A stretch of 19,549 bases of DNA from Gammaproteobacteria bacterium (lineage in GTDB: Bacteria; Pseudomonadota; Gammaproteobacteria; BMS3Bbin11), in the NCBI GenBank assembly GCA_030617565.1, contig JAUWVE010000008.1, positions 1 through 19,549 of the forward strand, in the 5' to 3' direction. Position numbers and translations under genes: made by a program. The notes under the pieces were generated by a model. The model was not told where the DNA came from. It saw only the letters and a program-made list of their open reading frames with translations, and did no database searches. Positions within the stretch are counted from its first letter, which is position 1; each line of letters begins with the position of its first letter. Below are positions 6,207 through 14,098 of the stretch, one piece after another.

Positions 6207-7452
6207 AATTCGTAATTACACCATGAATTTTGGCCCGCAGCATCCTGCGGCGCATGGCGTATTACGCCTGGTGCTTGAGCTGGATGGTGAAGTGATTCAA
6301 CGTGCTGACCCGCATATCGGCCTGCTGCACCGCGCGACTGAAAAACTCGCTGAGACCAAGCCTTACAATCAAAGTATCGGCTATATGGACAGGCTCGATT
6401 ATGTCTCTATGATGTCGAATGAACATGCCTATGTGCTGGCGATAGAGAAAATGCTCGGTGTAGAAGTGCCTTTGCGTGCGCAGTACATCCGGGTCATGTT
6501 TGATGAAATTACACGTATTCTGAATCATCTGCTATGGCTGGCAGGGCATGGTCTGGATATTGGTGCAATGACCATGTTCCTCTATTGTTTCAGAGAGCGT
6601 GAAGACCTGATGGATGTCTACGAGGCAGTATCCGGTGCACGTTTGCATGCAACCTATTATCGTCCTGGTGGTGTTTACCGGGATCTGCCGGACCGTATGC
6701 CGCAGTATGAGCCGTCGAAATGGCACAACCAGAAAGCCGTTGACCGCATGAATGAAAACCGCCAGGGTTCCTTACTGGACTTCATCTGGGATTTCACCGA
6801 GCGTTTCCCGGCACATGTTGATGAATACGAAACCTTGTTAACGGATAATCGGATCTGGAAGCAGCGTACCGTTGATATTGGTATCGTTTCACCTGAGCGG
6901 GCAAGAAATCTTGGCTTTACCGGGCCTATGCTGCGCGGCTCTGGCGTTGAATGGGACCTGCGTAAAAAGCAGCCCTATGAAGTTTATGACCGGCTGGATT
7001 TTGATATTCCCGTTGGCACTAACGGTGACACCTATGACCGCTACCTGGTGCGCATAGAGGAGTTTCGTCAATCCAATCGTATTATTCGTCAGTGTGTTGA
7101 ATGGCTGCGCAACAATCACGGAGCGGTGATGGTGGAAGACCATAAAATTGTTCCGCCTGATCGTAAATCCATGAAGCATGATATGGAAGCCCTGATCCAT
7201 CACTTTAAATTGTTTACCGAGGGCTTTTGTGTGCCGGAAGGCCAGGCCTATGCCGCCGTTGAGCATCCTAAGGGTGAATTCGGTATCTATCTTGTATCAG
7301 ACGGCGCCAACAAACCCTATAGAGTCAAGATTCGTGCCCCGGGATTTGCACATCTCTCTGCAATGGACGAAATGTCCAGTGGCCACATGCTGGCTGACGT
7401 AGTGGCTATCATTGGTACCCAGGATATTGTTTTCGGAGAAGTTGATCGATGA
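6199..7452 (+). CDS. nuoD: NADH-quinone oxidoreductase subunit D
   Basis: NuoD is the 49-kDa-type subunit, which forms the quinone-reduction site with NuoB. Started at GTG 6199, it has 417 residues, the usual length. The GPQHPAAHG motif at 12-20 supplies His19, and RLDY at 65-68 supplies Tyr68. These are the expected quinone headgroup ligands and keep the 49-residue spacing of the Thermus His38/Tyr87 pair. PHIGLLHR (38-45) and the C-terminal FGEVDR are also typical. A later ATG at 6223 would remove the start of this motif region. The start overlaps the nuoC stop by 8 bp and the stop overlaps nuoE by 4 bp. Confidence 0.97.
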   Translation: MPEIRNYTMNFGPQHPAAHGVLRLVLELDGEVIQRADPHIGLLHRATEKLAETKPYNQSIGYMDRLDYVSMMSNEHAYVLAIEKMLGVEVPLRAQYIRVMFDEITRILNHLLWLAGHGLDIGAMTMFLYCFREREDLMDVYEAVSGARLHATYYRPGGVYRDLPDRMPQYEPSKWHNQKAVDRMNENRQGSLLDFIWDFTERFPAHVDEYETLLTDNRIWKQRTVDIGIVSPERARNLGFTGPMLRGSGVEWDLRKKQPYEVYDRLDFDIPVGTNGDTYDRYLVRIEEFRQSNRIIRQCVEWLRNNHGAVMVEDHKIVPPDRKSMKHDMEALIHHFKLFTEGFCVPEGQAYAAVEHPKGEFGIYLVSDGANKPYRVKIRAPGFAHLSAMDEMSSGHMLADVVAIIGTQDIVFGEVDR

Positions 7453-7931
7453 CAGCCATGACTTTATCTGCTGGCGCTTTAAGCCAGATCGAAAAGGAGC
7501 TTGGAAAGTACCCTGCTGATCGCAGACAGTCTGCTGTCATGGCTGCTTTGCGTATCGCTCAGCAAGAGTTTCGCTGGGTCAGTAAAGATATTATGCAGGA
7601 AATTGCTGACTTGCTTGGTATTCCGGCCATCCATGTCTATGAAGTGGCTACCTTTTATTCTATGTATGAACTCAAGGACGTCGGTATTCACAAGATATGT
7701 GTCTGCAGTAATATCTCCTGCCAGTTGCGTGGCTCGAAAGAAATACTTGACTACCTGAAGGAAAAAACAGGAATCGGACCGGGTGAAACGACCCCGGACG
7801 GACGTATTAGCATCAAGGAAGTGGAATGTCTGGGGGCCTGCGGCGGAGCTCCAATGATGCAGGTCAATAAGGAATACCACGAAAATCTGACCGCCGATAG
7901 TATCGATAGCATACTTGATGGACTGGCCTGA
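7449..7931 (+). CDS. nuoE: NADH-quinone oxidoreductase subunit E (N1a cluster)
   Basis: NuoE is the 24-kDa-type thioredoxin-fold subunit next to NuoF, and it carries the [2Fe-2S] cluster N1a. The 160-residue protein has the expected ligands: Cys86 and Cys91 in CVCSNISC, and Cys127 and Cys131 in ECLGACGGAP. The N-terminal helical part contains VYEVATFYSMY (63-73). The start overlaps the nuoD stop as ATGA, and GGAG at 7435-7438 lies upstream within nuoD. A second in-frame ATG at 7458 (residue 4) cannot be excluded. Confidence 0.96.
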   Translation: MTAMTLSAGALSQIEKELGKYPADRRQSAVMAALRIAQQEFRWVSKDIMQEIADLLGIPAIHVYEVATFYSMYELKDVGIHKICVCSNISCQLRGSKEILDYLKEKTGIGPGETTPDGRISIKEVECLGACGGAPMMQVNKEYHENLTADSIDSILDGLA

Positions 7932-7934
7932 CAC

Positions 7935-9206
7935 ATGATTGATGAAAGCAAACTGAATCTTGTCTGTTTCCGTACTCTGGCTAAAGATGAGCCATGGAGT
8001 CTGAAGTCCTATCTCGAAGTAGGCGGTTATTCAGCACTGAAAAAGATTTTAAAAGAAAAAACGCCTGCTGAAGAAATTATAGAAGAGGTCAAAGCATCCG
8101 GCCTGCGTGGTCGTGGCGGTGCCGGTTTCCCGACCGGCCTTAAGTGGAGCTTTATGCCCCGCACCGCACCGGGACAGAAATATATTGTCTGCAATTCAGA
8201 TGAAGGCGAGCCGGGTACCTTCAAAGACCGCGATATTCTGCGCTATAACCCGCACCAGTTGATCGAGGGCATGATCATTGCCGGATATTGCATCGGGGCA
8301 TCTGTCGGTTACAACTACATACGCGGGGAATTCTGGGAACCGTACGAGCGTTTCGAGGCCGCCCTGGCTGAAGCCCGGGAAGCAGGGCTGCTTGGTGCCG
8401 ATATTCAGGATTCCGGGTTTGATTTTGAGTTGTTTGTACATCTCGGTGCCGGGGCCTATATCTGCGGCGAAGAAACAGCCTTGCTGGAATCGATAGAAGG
8501 AAAGAAAGGCCAGCCAAGATTTAAGCCGCCATTTCCTGCGGGGTTTGGTCTCTATGGTAAGCCGACTACAATCAACAATACAGAAACGCTGGCGTCAATA
8601 CCTGTGATTCTGGAAAAGGGTGGCAGCTGGTTTGCGGACTTAGGCAAACCCAACAATGGCGGCACCAAGCTTTTTTCAGTCTCCGGCCATGTCAATAAAC
8701 CGGGCAACTATGAAGTGCCGATGGGTACTTCGTTCAAAGACCTGCTGGAACTTGCCGGCGGTGTGCGCGATGGCCGAACGCTGAAGGCTGTCATTCCGGG
8801 AGGTTCTTCAGTTCCGGTGTTGCCTGCGCATGTCATGATGGAACTGGATATGGATTATGATTCGATTGCCGGTGCCGGATCCATGCTGGGAGCAGGTTCG
8901 GTAATCGTGATGGATGATACAACGGATATGGTCGACGTGCTGGAACGTCTTTCCTACTTCTACCATGAGGAATCCTGTGGTCAGTGTACACCGTGCAGGG
9001 AAGGGACGGGATGGCTGTATCGGGTGATACACCGTATCAATTCAGGTGCAGGTAAAGAAGAAGACCTTGATCTGCTGGCAGATATGGCAAATAACATACA
9101 GGGGCGCACCATTTGCGCCCTGGGTGATGCGGCAGCGATGCCGGTAGCCAGTTTTATCACACGTTTCAGAACTGAATTTGAAGAAAAAATTGATCCTAAC
9201 TATTAA
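7935..9206 (+). CDS. nuoF: NADH-quinone oxidoreductase subunit F (FMN, NADH and N3)
   Basis: NuoF is the 51-kDa-type subunit that oxidises NADH through FMN and passes electrons to cluster N3. In the 423-residue protein, LRGRGGAGFPTG (57-68) is part of the FMN/NADH-binding region, with SDEGEPGTFKDR further on. The N3 [4Fe-4S] ligands are Cys348, Cys351 and Cys354 in ESCGQCTPCREG and Cys394 in TICALGDAAAMP. The ATG lies 3 bp after the nuoE stop with no clear Shine-Dalgarno, so translation is probably coupled. A 44-bp gap with a hairpin follows before nuoG. Confidence 0.97.
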   Translation: MIDESKLNLVCFRTLAKDEPWSLKSYLEVGGYSALKKILKEKTPAEEIIEEVKASGLRGRGGAGFPTGLKWSFMPRTAPGQKYIVCNSDEGEPGTFKDRDILRYNPHQLIEGMIIAGYCIGASVGYNYIRGEFWEPYERFEAALAEAREAGLLGADIQDSGFDFELFVHLGAGAYICGEETALLESIEGKKGQPRFKPPFPAGFGLYGKPTTINNTETLASIPVILEKGGSWFADLGKPNNGGTKLFSVSGHVNKPGNYEVPMGTSFKDLLELAGGVRDGRTLKAVIPGGSSVPVLPAHVMMELDMDYDSIAGAGSMLGAGSVIVMDDTTDMVDVLERLSYFYHEESCGQCTPCREGTGWLYRVIHRINSGAGKEEDLDLLADMANNIQGRTICALGDAAAMPVASFITRFRTEFEEKIDPNY

Positions 9207-9217
9207 TCGCAAAGCAA

Positions 9218-9238
9218 CTGTCTGAAGAAACCAGACAG
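9218..9238 (+). repeat. Perfect 7-bp hairpin in the nuoF-nuoG gap
   Basis: CTGTCTG (9218-9224) and CAGACAG (9232-9238) are exact inverted copies around the 7-base loop AAGAAAC. No T-run follows, so this is not an intrinsic terminator. It lies 12 bases upstream of the nuoG ATG, which lacks a recognisable Shine-Dalgarno. It could stabilise or separate mRNA segments or tune nuoG translation. Confidence 0.6.
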
Positions 9239-9250
9239 AAACGACTAGAT

Positions 9251-11587
9251 ATGGCAACAATAGAAATTAACGGACAAAAGATAGAAGCAGAGGCTGGCTC
9301 GATGTTGATCAGAGCAGCTGATGCGGCGGGTATTTATATCCCGAGGTTCTGTTATCACGATAAGCTGTCCATTGCCGCAAACTGCCGCATGTGTCTGGTC
9401 GAAGTGGAAAATGCACCGAAGCCGCTACCTGCCTGTGCCACACCTGTTATAGATGGCATGAAGGTAGAAACGCAGTCTGAACTGGCGCGCGCCGCACAGA
9501 AAAGCACCATGGAATTCCTGCTCATTAATCACCCGCTGGATTGCCCTATCTGTGATCAGGGTGGTGAATGCGAACTGCAGGATTTAGCCGTCGGCTATGG
9601 TAAAGATATCTCACGTTTTTCTGAAGGCAAACGTGTTGTCCTGGATAAGAATTTAGGCCCGTTGATTTCCACAGACATGACACGCTGTATTCAGTGTACC
9701 CGTTGTGTACGTTTTGGCCAGGAGATAGCGGGAATCATGGAATTGGGCATGGTAAACCGCGGCGAACACAGTGAGATAATGACCTTTATGGGACAGGCCG
9801 TCTGTTCTGAAATATCTGGTAATGTCATTGATCTGTGCCCGGTCGGTGCACTGACCTCCAAACCCTTCCGTTTCAAGGCGCGTAGCTGGGAAATGCAGGA
9901 CCACCCAGGCATAGCTGTGCACGATACCGTGGGCTCCAATACCCTGGTCCAGACATTGCGTGGTGAAGTATTACGGGTGCTGCCACGCCAGAATGAAGAT
10001 ATAAACGAGGAATGGTTATCAGATCGTGACCGTTTCAGTTACACCGCGAACAGCTCAGAGCAGCGTTTGACGACGCCAATGCTGAAAATCGACGGTGAGT
10101 GGAAGGAAACAGACTGGCAGACAGCACTGGACAATGCCTCCAGCAAGCTGAAGAAGATTGTTGATGAATACGGCGCCGACAGCATCGGTGCGCTGGCGTC
10201 ACCGACCGCCACTCTGGAAGAGTTCTCCCTGCTGGCAAAACTGATGCGTGGCCTTGGCAGCCATAACATGGACTACCGTCTGCGGCAACAGGATTTCAGG
10301 GCTGACGGCGAAATGTCAGCTCCTCTGCTGGGTGACAGCATTGCAAGCCTTGAACAGGCTAAGGCTGTATTGTTAATAGGCAGCAATATCCGAAAGGAGC
10401 AGCCTCTGCTGGCAACACGTCTACGCAAGGCGATAAAGAATGGTGCCGTTGTCAGCGCAATCAACTGTACTGAGTTTGATTTTGCCTTTCCCGTACAGAC
10501 AAATATTGCCGTATCACCATCACAGCTAGTGGCTACGGTGGCTCGACTTGCTGTGATCGTTGCCAGCAAAGAACAGGCCTCTATCAGTGATGCTGTGGCA
10601 GATATTGCAGAATCAAGTGCCGCTAGTGAAGAGTTAGAAGGTCTGGCAGACAGCCTGATTGAAGCCGGCAGTCATGGACAAATCATTGTTGGCTCGATGG
10701 CGACGATGGATTCCAATTATTCTCTACTGGTCGCATTAGCAACGATAATCGCGAAACTCACCGAAAGCAAAACCGGCAGGTTGGAAGAGGGCAATGCAGC
10801 AGGCGCCTGGCAGGCATCATTCCTGCCATTCTCTGATGGAAAGACGAGTGGAAAAAATGCCAATGAAATGCTGAATACAGCATTGAAAGCCTGCTTATTA
10901 TTTAATATTGAGCCTTCATTGGACAGTCTATCTGGCAATGCAGCGGTTGAGACCTTGCGTGAAGCCGGTATGGTCATTCATATCGGTAGTTATCGCAGCG
11001 AAGAAATAGAAGACCTTGCACATATTATGTTGCCATTAGCCTGTGTTTCAGAGAGCGATGGAACACATGTTAATTGTGAAGGCTCTATGCAAAGCTGGAA
11101 AGCCGCAGTACATCCGCAGGGCGAAGCAAGACCCGGTTGGAAGGTACTGCGTGTGCTGGCTAATTATCTTGACCTTGAAGGCTTTGACTATACAGCAAGC
11201 GAAACTATTCGAGATGAAATTAGCAGCATAAGCAAAGGGACCGACAGTACGGAAGTTTATGCCCCCGTGCTTGTTGAACAAAACATGCTGGCGCGTATCC
11301 CTAATCTTTCCTTGTATCGTGTTGATTGCATTACGCGTCGCTCACAGCCATTACAGCAGACACTGGATAACCCGCCTGCAGCTGCGGGCATGCATCCCGA
11401 TACGCTGGCAGCAAAGGGTATCGATGACGGCAGCACTGTAGAATTGACCAGTGGGGACAGAAAAATTGACATCAGCGTGTATGCCAGTTCTTCAATTCCG
11501 TTGAACTGCGTGCTGTTGCCTACAGCGATGCAGGAAACCGCTGCATTAGGCTGCGCAAACTGGTTAGAGGTGACGTCCTGTGCCTGA
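9251..11587 (+). CDS. nuoG: NADH-quinone oxidoreductase subunit G (N1b, N4, N5; lacks N7)
   Basis: NuoG is the 75-kDa-type electron-wire subunit (778 residues). The N-terminal ferredoxin-like domain binds N1b through Cys34, Cys45, Cys48 and Cys62. N5 uses His94, Cys98, Cys101 and Cys107 in HPLDCPICDQGGEC. N4 uses Cys146, Cys149, Cys152 and Cys196. The remainder is a molybdopterin-oxidoreductase-like domain with no visible cofactor motif, as in other NuoG proteins. The positions that hold the N7 cysteines in E. coli are Ala222, Asp225, Ser229 and Ser257, so the off-path N7 cluster is absent, as in mitochondrial-type subunits. The start is set by homology (MATIEINGQ) and lacks a clear ribosome-binding site. 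The stop overlaps nuoH by 8 bp. Confidence 0.97.
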   Translation: MATIEINGQKIEAEAGSMLIRAADAAGIYIPRFCYHDKLSIAANCRMCLVEVENAPKPLPACATPVIDGMKVETQSELARAAQKSTMEFLLINHPLDCPICDQGGECELQDLAVGYGKDISRFSEGKRVVLDKNLGPLISTDMTRCIQCTRCVRFGQEIAGIMELGMVNRGEHSEIMTFMGQAVCSEISGNVIDLCPVGALTSKPFRFKARSWEMQDHPGIAVHDTVGSNTLVQTLRGEVLRVLPRQNEDINEEWLSDRDRFSYTANSSEQRLTTPMLKIDGEWKETDWQTALDNASSKLKKIVDEYGADSIGALASPTATLEEFSLLAKLMRGLGSHNMDYRLRQQDFRADGEMSAPLLGDSIASLEQAKAVLLIGSNIRKEQPLLATRLRKAIKNGAVVSAINCTEFDFAFPVQTNIAVSPSQLVATVARLAVIVASKEQASISDAVADIAESSAASEELEGLADSLIEAGSHGQIIVGSMATMDSNYSLLVALATIIAKLTESKTGRLEEGNAAGAWQASFLPFSDGKTSGKNANEMLNTALKACLLFNIEPSLDSLSGNAAVETLREAGMVIHIGSYRSEEIEDLAHIMLPLACVSESDGTHVNCEGSMQSWKAAVHPQGEARPGWKVLRVLANYLDLEGFDYTASETIRDEISSISKGTDSTEVYAPVLVEQNMLARIPNLSLYRVDCITRRSQPLQQTLDNPPAAAGMHPDTLAAKGIDDGSTVELTSGDRKIDISVYASSSIPLNCVLLPTAMQETAALGCANWLEVTSCA
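11567..11573 (+). promoter_or_regulatory. Shine-Dalgarno that sets the nuoH GTG start
   Basis: GAGGTGA is an exact complement of the 16S rRNA tail and lies 6 bases before the GTG at 11580. It supports that codon over any later ATG and is among the best ribosome-binding sites in the operon. Confidence 0.75.
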
Positions 11588-12638
11588 ATGGATACTCTAT
11601 TTACTTGATTTTCTACCGGACTGGGACTGGTTGCATGTGCTGCTTGTTTCTCTCATCAAAGTGGTGGCAATCTTTATCCCTCTGGTTGTCGCTGTAGCCT
11701 ATTTGCCCTACGCGGAGCGTAAAATTATTGGCTATATGCAGATCCGTATCGGGCCTAACCGGGTAGGCCCTCGAGGATGGTTGCAACCGATTGCCGATGC
11801 GATGAAGCTGATTTTTAAAGAAATCATCGTTCCAACCAAGTCCAATAAATACCTGTTTATACTGGCACCGATACTGGCAATCGGACCGGCTTTTGCTGTC
11901 TGGTCGGTGATTCCGTTTACCGATACATTAGTGCTGGCAGATATCAATGCGGGTCTGCTATTTGTTCTTGCAATGACCTCAGTTGGCGTTTACGGCATCA
12001 TCATCGCCGGTTGGGCATCAAATTCCAAATATGCATTTCTCAGCTCCATGCGCGCCGCTGCACAGATTGTCTCCTATGAACTGGCAATGGGTTTTGCTCT
12101 TGTGACGGTGCTGATGGCGGCTGGTAGCCTGAATCTGCGTGAAATTGTTCTGGCGCAGGGCGGGGGACTGACAAACTGGTATCTGTGGCCGCTTTTCCCG
12201 ATGTTCATGGTGTATTTCATCTCGGGCGTTGCCGAAACCAACCGCTCACCTTTTGATGTCGCTGAAGGAGAATCGGAAATTGTCGGGGGGTTTTCTATTG
12301 AATACTCCGGCATGACTTTTGCCGTCTTCTTCCTGGCAGAATACGCCAACATGATTTTGATTTCGGCACTGACATCATTGATGTTTCTTGGTGGCTGGAT
12401 GTCACCTTTTGGTGCGGTATCAGACGTTTTACTTCTTGGTGACGGTATTCACTGGCTGCTGCTGAAAACCAGTATTCTGCTGTTCTTCTTCCTCTGGTTC
12501 CGGGCGACATTCCCGCGTTATCGCTATGACCAGATTATGCGCCTGGGCTGGAAAGTTTTTATTCCACTGACAATCATCTGGATAGTCTTTATGGGTGTGA
12601 TGATGTTTCTTACACCATGGGGATACCTGTTTCACTAA
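11580..12638 (+). CDS. nuoH: NADH-quinone oxidoreductase subunit H
   Basis: NuoH is the ND1-type membrane subunit that docks the hydrophilic arm and forms part of the quinone channel. The 352-residue product has about eight hydrophobic segments. Conserved blocks include the first-loop AERKIIGYMQIRIGPNRVGP and the acidic loop VAETNRSPFDVAEGESEIVGG with EYSGM following. FFLWFRATFPRYRYDQIMRLGWK near the C terminus is also typical. The GTG start overlaps the nuoG stop by 8 bp and has a strong Shine-Dalgarno. The stop is 9 bp before nuoI. Confidence 0.97.
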   Translation: MPEWILYLLDFLPDWDWLHVLLVSLIKVVAIFIPLVVAVAYLPYAERKIIGYMQIRIGPNRVGPRGWLQPIADAMKLIFKEIIVPTKSNKYLFILAPILAIGPAFAVWSVIPFTDTLVLADINAGLLFVLAMTSVGVYGIIIAGWASNSKYAFLSSMRAAAQIVSYELAMGFALVTVLMAAGSLNLREIVLAQGGGLTNWYLWPLFPMFMVYFISGVAETNRSPFDVAEGESEIVGGFSIEYSGMTFAVFFLAEYANMILISALTSLMFLGGWMSPFGAVSDVLLLGDGIHWLLLKTSILLFFFLWFRATFPRYRYDQIMRLGWKVFIPLTIIWIVFMGVMMFLTPWGYLFH

Positions 12639-12647
12639 GGGTATGGA

Positions 12648-13139
12648 ATGATGAAAAAAGCGATTTATGCCATTAAAAGTTTATTCCTGATCGAGTTATG
12701 GAAAGGTTTGTCTGTGACGGGTAAGCACCTGTTCCAGAGAAAGATCACGGTGCAGTATCCTGAAGAAAAGACACCGATGTCTTTCCGCTTTAGAGGCCTG
12801 CATGCATTGCGCCGCTATCCGAATGGTGAAGAGCGCTGCATTGCCTGTAAATTGTGTGAGGCAGTATGTCCGGCTCTGGCTATAACAATTGATTCTGAAG
12901 TCAGAGATGACGGCTCACGCCGTACTACGAGATACGATATAGATTTAACTAAGTGTATATATTGCGGTTTCTGTGAAGAGGCCTGTCCTGTAGATGCCAT
13001 TGTCGAAACACGGGTGTTTGAATATTACGGTGAAAACGAAGGTGATCTCTATTATACCAAGGACATGTTGCTGGCGAACGGAGACCGCATGGAAGAAAGC
13101 ATCGCAAGCGATAGAAAACAGGATGCGGCCTACCGTTAA
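12648..13139 (+). CDS. nuoI: NADH-quinone oxidoreductase subunit I (N6a and N6b)
   Basis: NuoI is the 23-kDa-type (TYKY) ferredoxin subunit that links NuoG clusters to N2. The 163-residue product has two classic 4Fe-4S motifs, with ligands Cys64, Cys67, Cys70 and Cys74, and Cys103, Cys106, Cys109 and Cys113. Each motif also supplies the CP ending. An amphipathic N terminus (about 1-35) should lie on the membrane, and FRGLHALRRYPNGEERC leads into the first motif. Two adjacent ATGs (12648 and 12651) are possible starts, and AAGG at 12637-12640 is the only upstream ribosome-binding candidate. Confidence 0.96.
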   Translation: MMKKAIYAIKSLFLIELWKGLSVTGKHLFQRKITVQYPEEKTPMSFRFRGLHALRRYPNGEERCIACKLCEAVCPALAITIDSEVRDDGSRRTTRYDIDLTKCIYCGFCEEACPVDAIVETRVFEYYGENEGDLYYTKDMLLANGDRMEESIASDRKQDAAYR

Positions 13140-13172
13140 CCGCGGCAGCTGTATTAAGGTAAATCTAGACTT

Positions 13173-13778
13173 ATGACATTTGAACAACTTGCATTTTACT
13201 TTCTCGCATCGGTAGCCGTGATAGCTGCCGGCCTGGTGATTACAGTACGTAACCCGGTACGGGCAGCCATGTTCCTGATTCTGACCTTTTTCACGGTGGC
13301 CGTGATCTGGTTGTTACTGGAAGCTGAATTTCTGGCCATCGTGCTGGTGCTGGTGTATGTCGGCGCTGTGATGGTGCTGTTCCTGTTTGTAGTGATGATG
13401 CTGGACGTTGATGTTGACCAGCTGCGGGAGGGCTTTGCTGAATACCTGCCCATTGGTATGACAGTTGCAGTCATCATACTGCTGCAACTGGTCATTATTT
13501 TCACTTCCGGCCCTTTTGATATTGAGCAGATGCCGGCTCCAGCCGCCGCGGCTGCTGACTATGGCAACACGCACCAGCTGGGTCTGTTGTTATACACATA
13601 CTATGTTTACCCGTTTGAACTGGCGGCAGCCTTACTGCTGCTGGCCATCGTTGCAGCGATTTCCCTGAGCTTGAGAGGGCGCCTCTCTTCTAAACGGCAG
13701 AACCCTGATGCTCAGGTACGTGTACATAAAGATGATCGTTTACGGGTAGTAAAAATGAATGCTGAGAAGCAGGACTGA
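13173..13778 (+). CDS. nuoJ: NADH-quinone oxidoreductase subunit J
   Basis: NuoJ is the ND6-type membrane subunit, part of the link between the quinone site and the antiporter-like subunits. The 201-residue protein has about five hydrophobic segments. The most typical block is LVYVGAVMVLFLFVVMMLDV (about 59-78), where the third helix in homologues has a pi-bulge. The C-terminal 35 or so residues are charged and probably cytoplasmic. A TAAGG at 13155-13159 is rather far from the ATG. The stop is 13 bp before the nuoK start chosen here. Confidence 0.95.
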   Translation: MTFEQLAFYFLASVAVIAAGLVITVRNPVRAAMFLILTFFTVAVIWLLLEAEFLAIVLVLVYVGAVMVLFLFVVMMLDVDVDQLREGFAEYLPIGMTVAVIILLQLVIIFTSGPFDIEQMPAPAAAAADYGNTHQLGLLLYTYYVYPFELAAALLLLAIVAAISLSLRGRLSSKRQNPDAQVRVHKDDRLRVVKMNAEKQD

Positions 13779-13791
13779 CCAGGAATATATA

Positions 13792-14097
13792 ATGATAGCT
13801 TTATCTGACTATTTGATTCTCGGCGCCATACTGTTCGCTATTAGTGTGGCCGGGATCTACTTGAACAGGAAAAATGTCATCATCCTGCTGATGTCTATCG
13901 AATTGATGCTGCTCGCTGTCAATCTTAACTTTATTGCCTTCTCACATTACCTGAATGATCTGGCAGGACAGGTATTCGTGTTCTTTATACTGACAGTGGC
14001 GGCAGCTGAATCTGCAATTGGTCTGGCCATAATCATTGTTCTGTTTCGACGCAGGCATACCATTAACATTGAAGATCTGGACACTCTAAAGGGATAG
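13792..14097 (+). CDS. nuoK: NADH-quinone oxidoreductase subunit K
   Basis: NuoK is the ND4L-type membrane subunit, with three helices and two buried glutamates in the proton path. The ATG at 13792 gives 101 residues, the standard length, beginning MIALSDYLILGAILF. It has AGGA at 13781-13784 with 7-base spacing. The frame is open further upstream to 13759, but that start would add 11 residues out of keeping with the family and lies inside nuoJ. Glu37 (SIELML) and Glu73 (AAAESAIGLA) match E. coli Glu36 and Glu72. The stop is 1 bp before nuoL. Confidence 0.96.
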   Translation: MIALSDYLILGAILFAISVAGIYLNRKNVIILLMSIELMLLAVNLNFIAFSHYLNDLAGQVFVFFILTVAAAESAIGLAIIIVLFRRRHTINIEDLDTLKG

Positions 14098-14098
14098 C

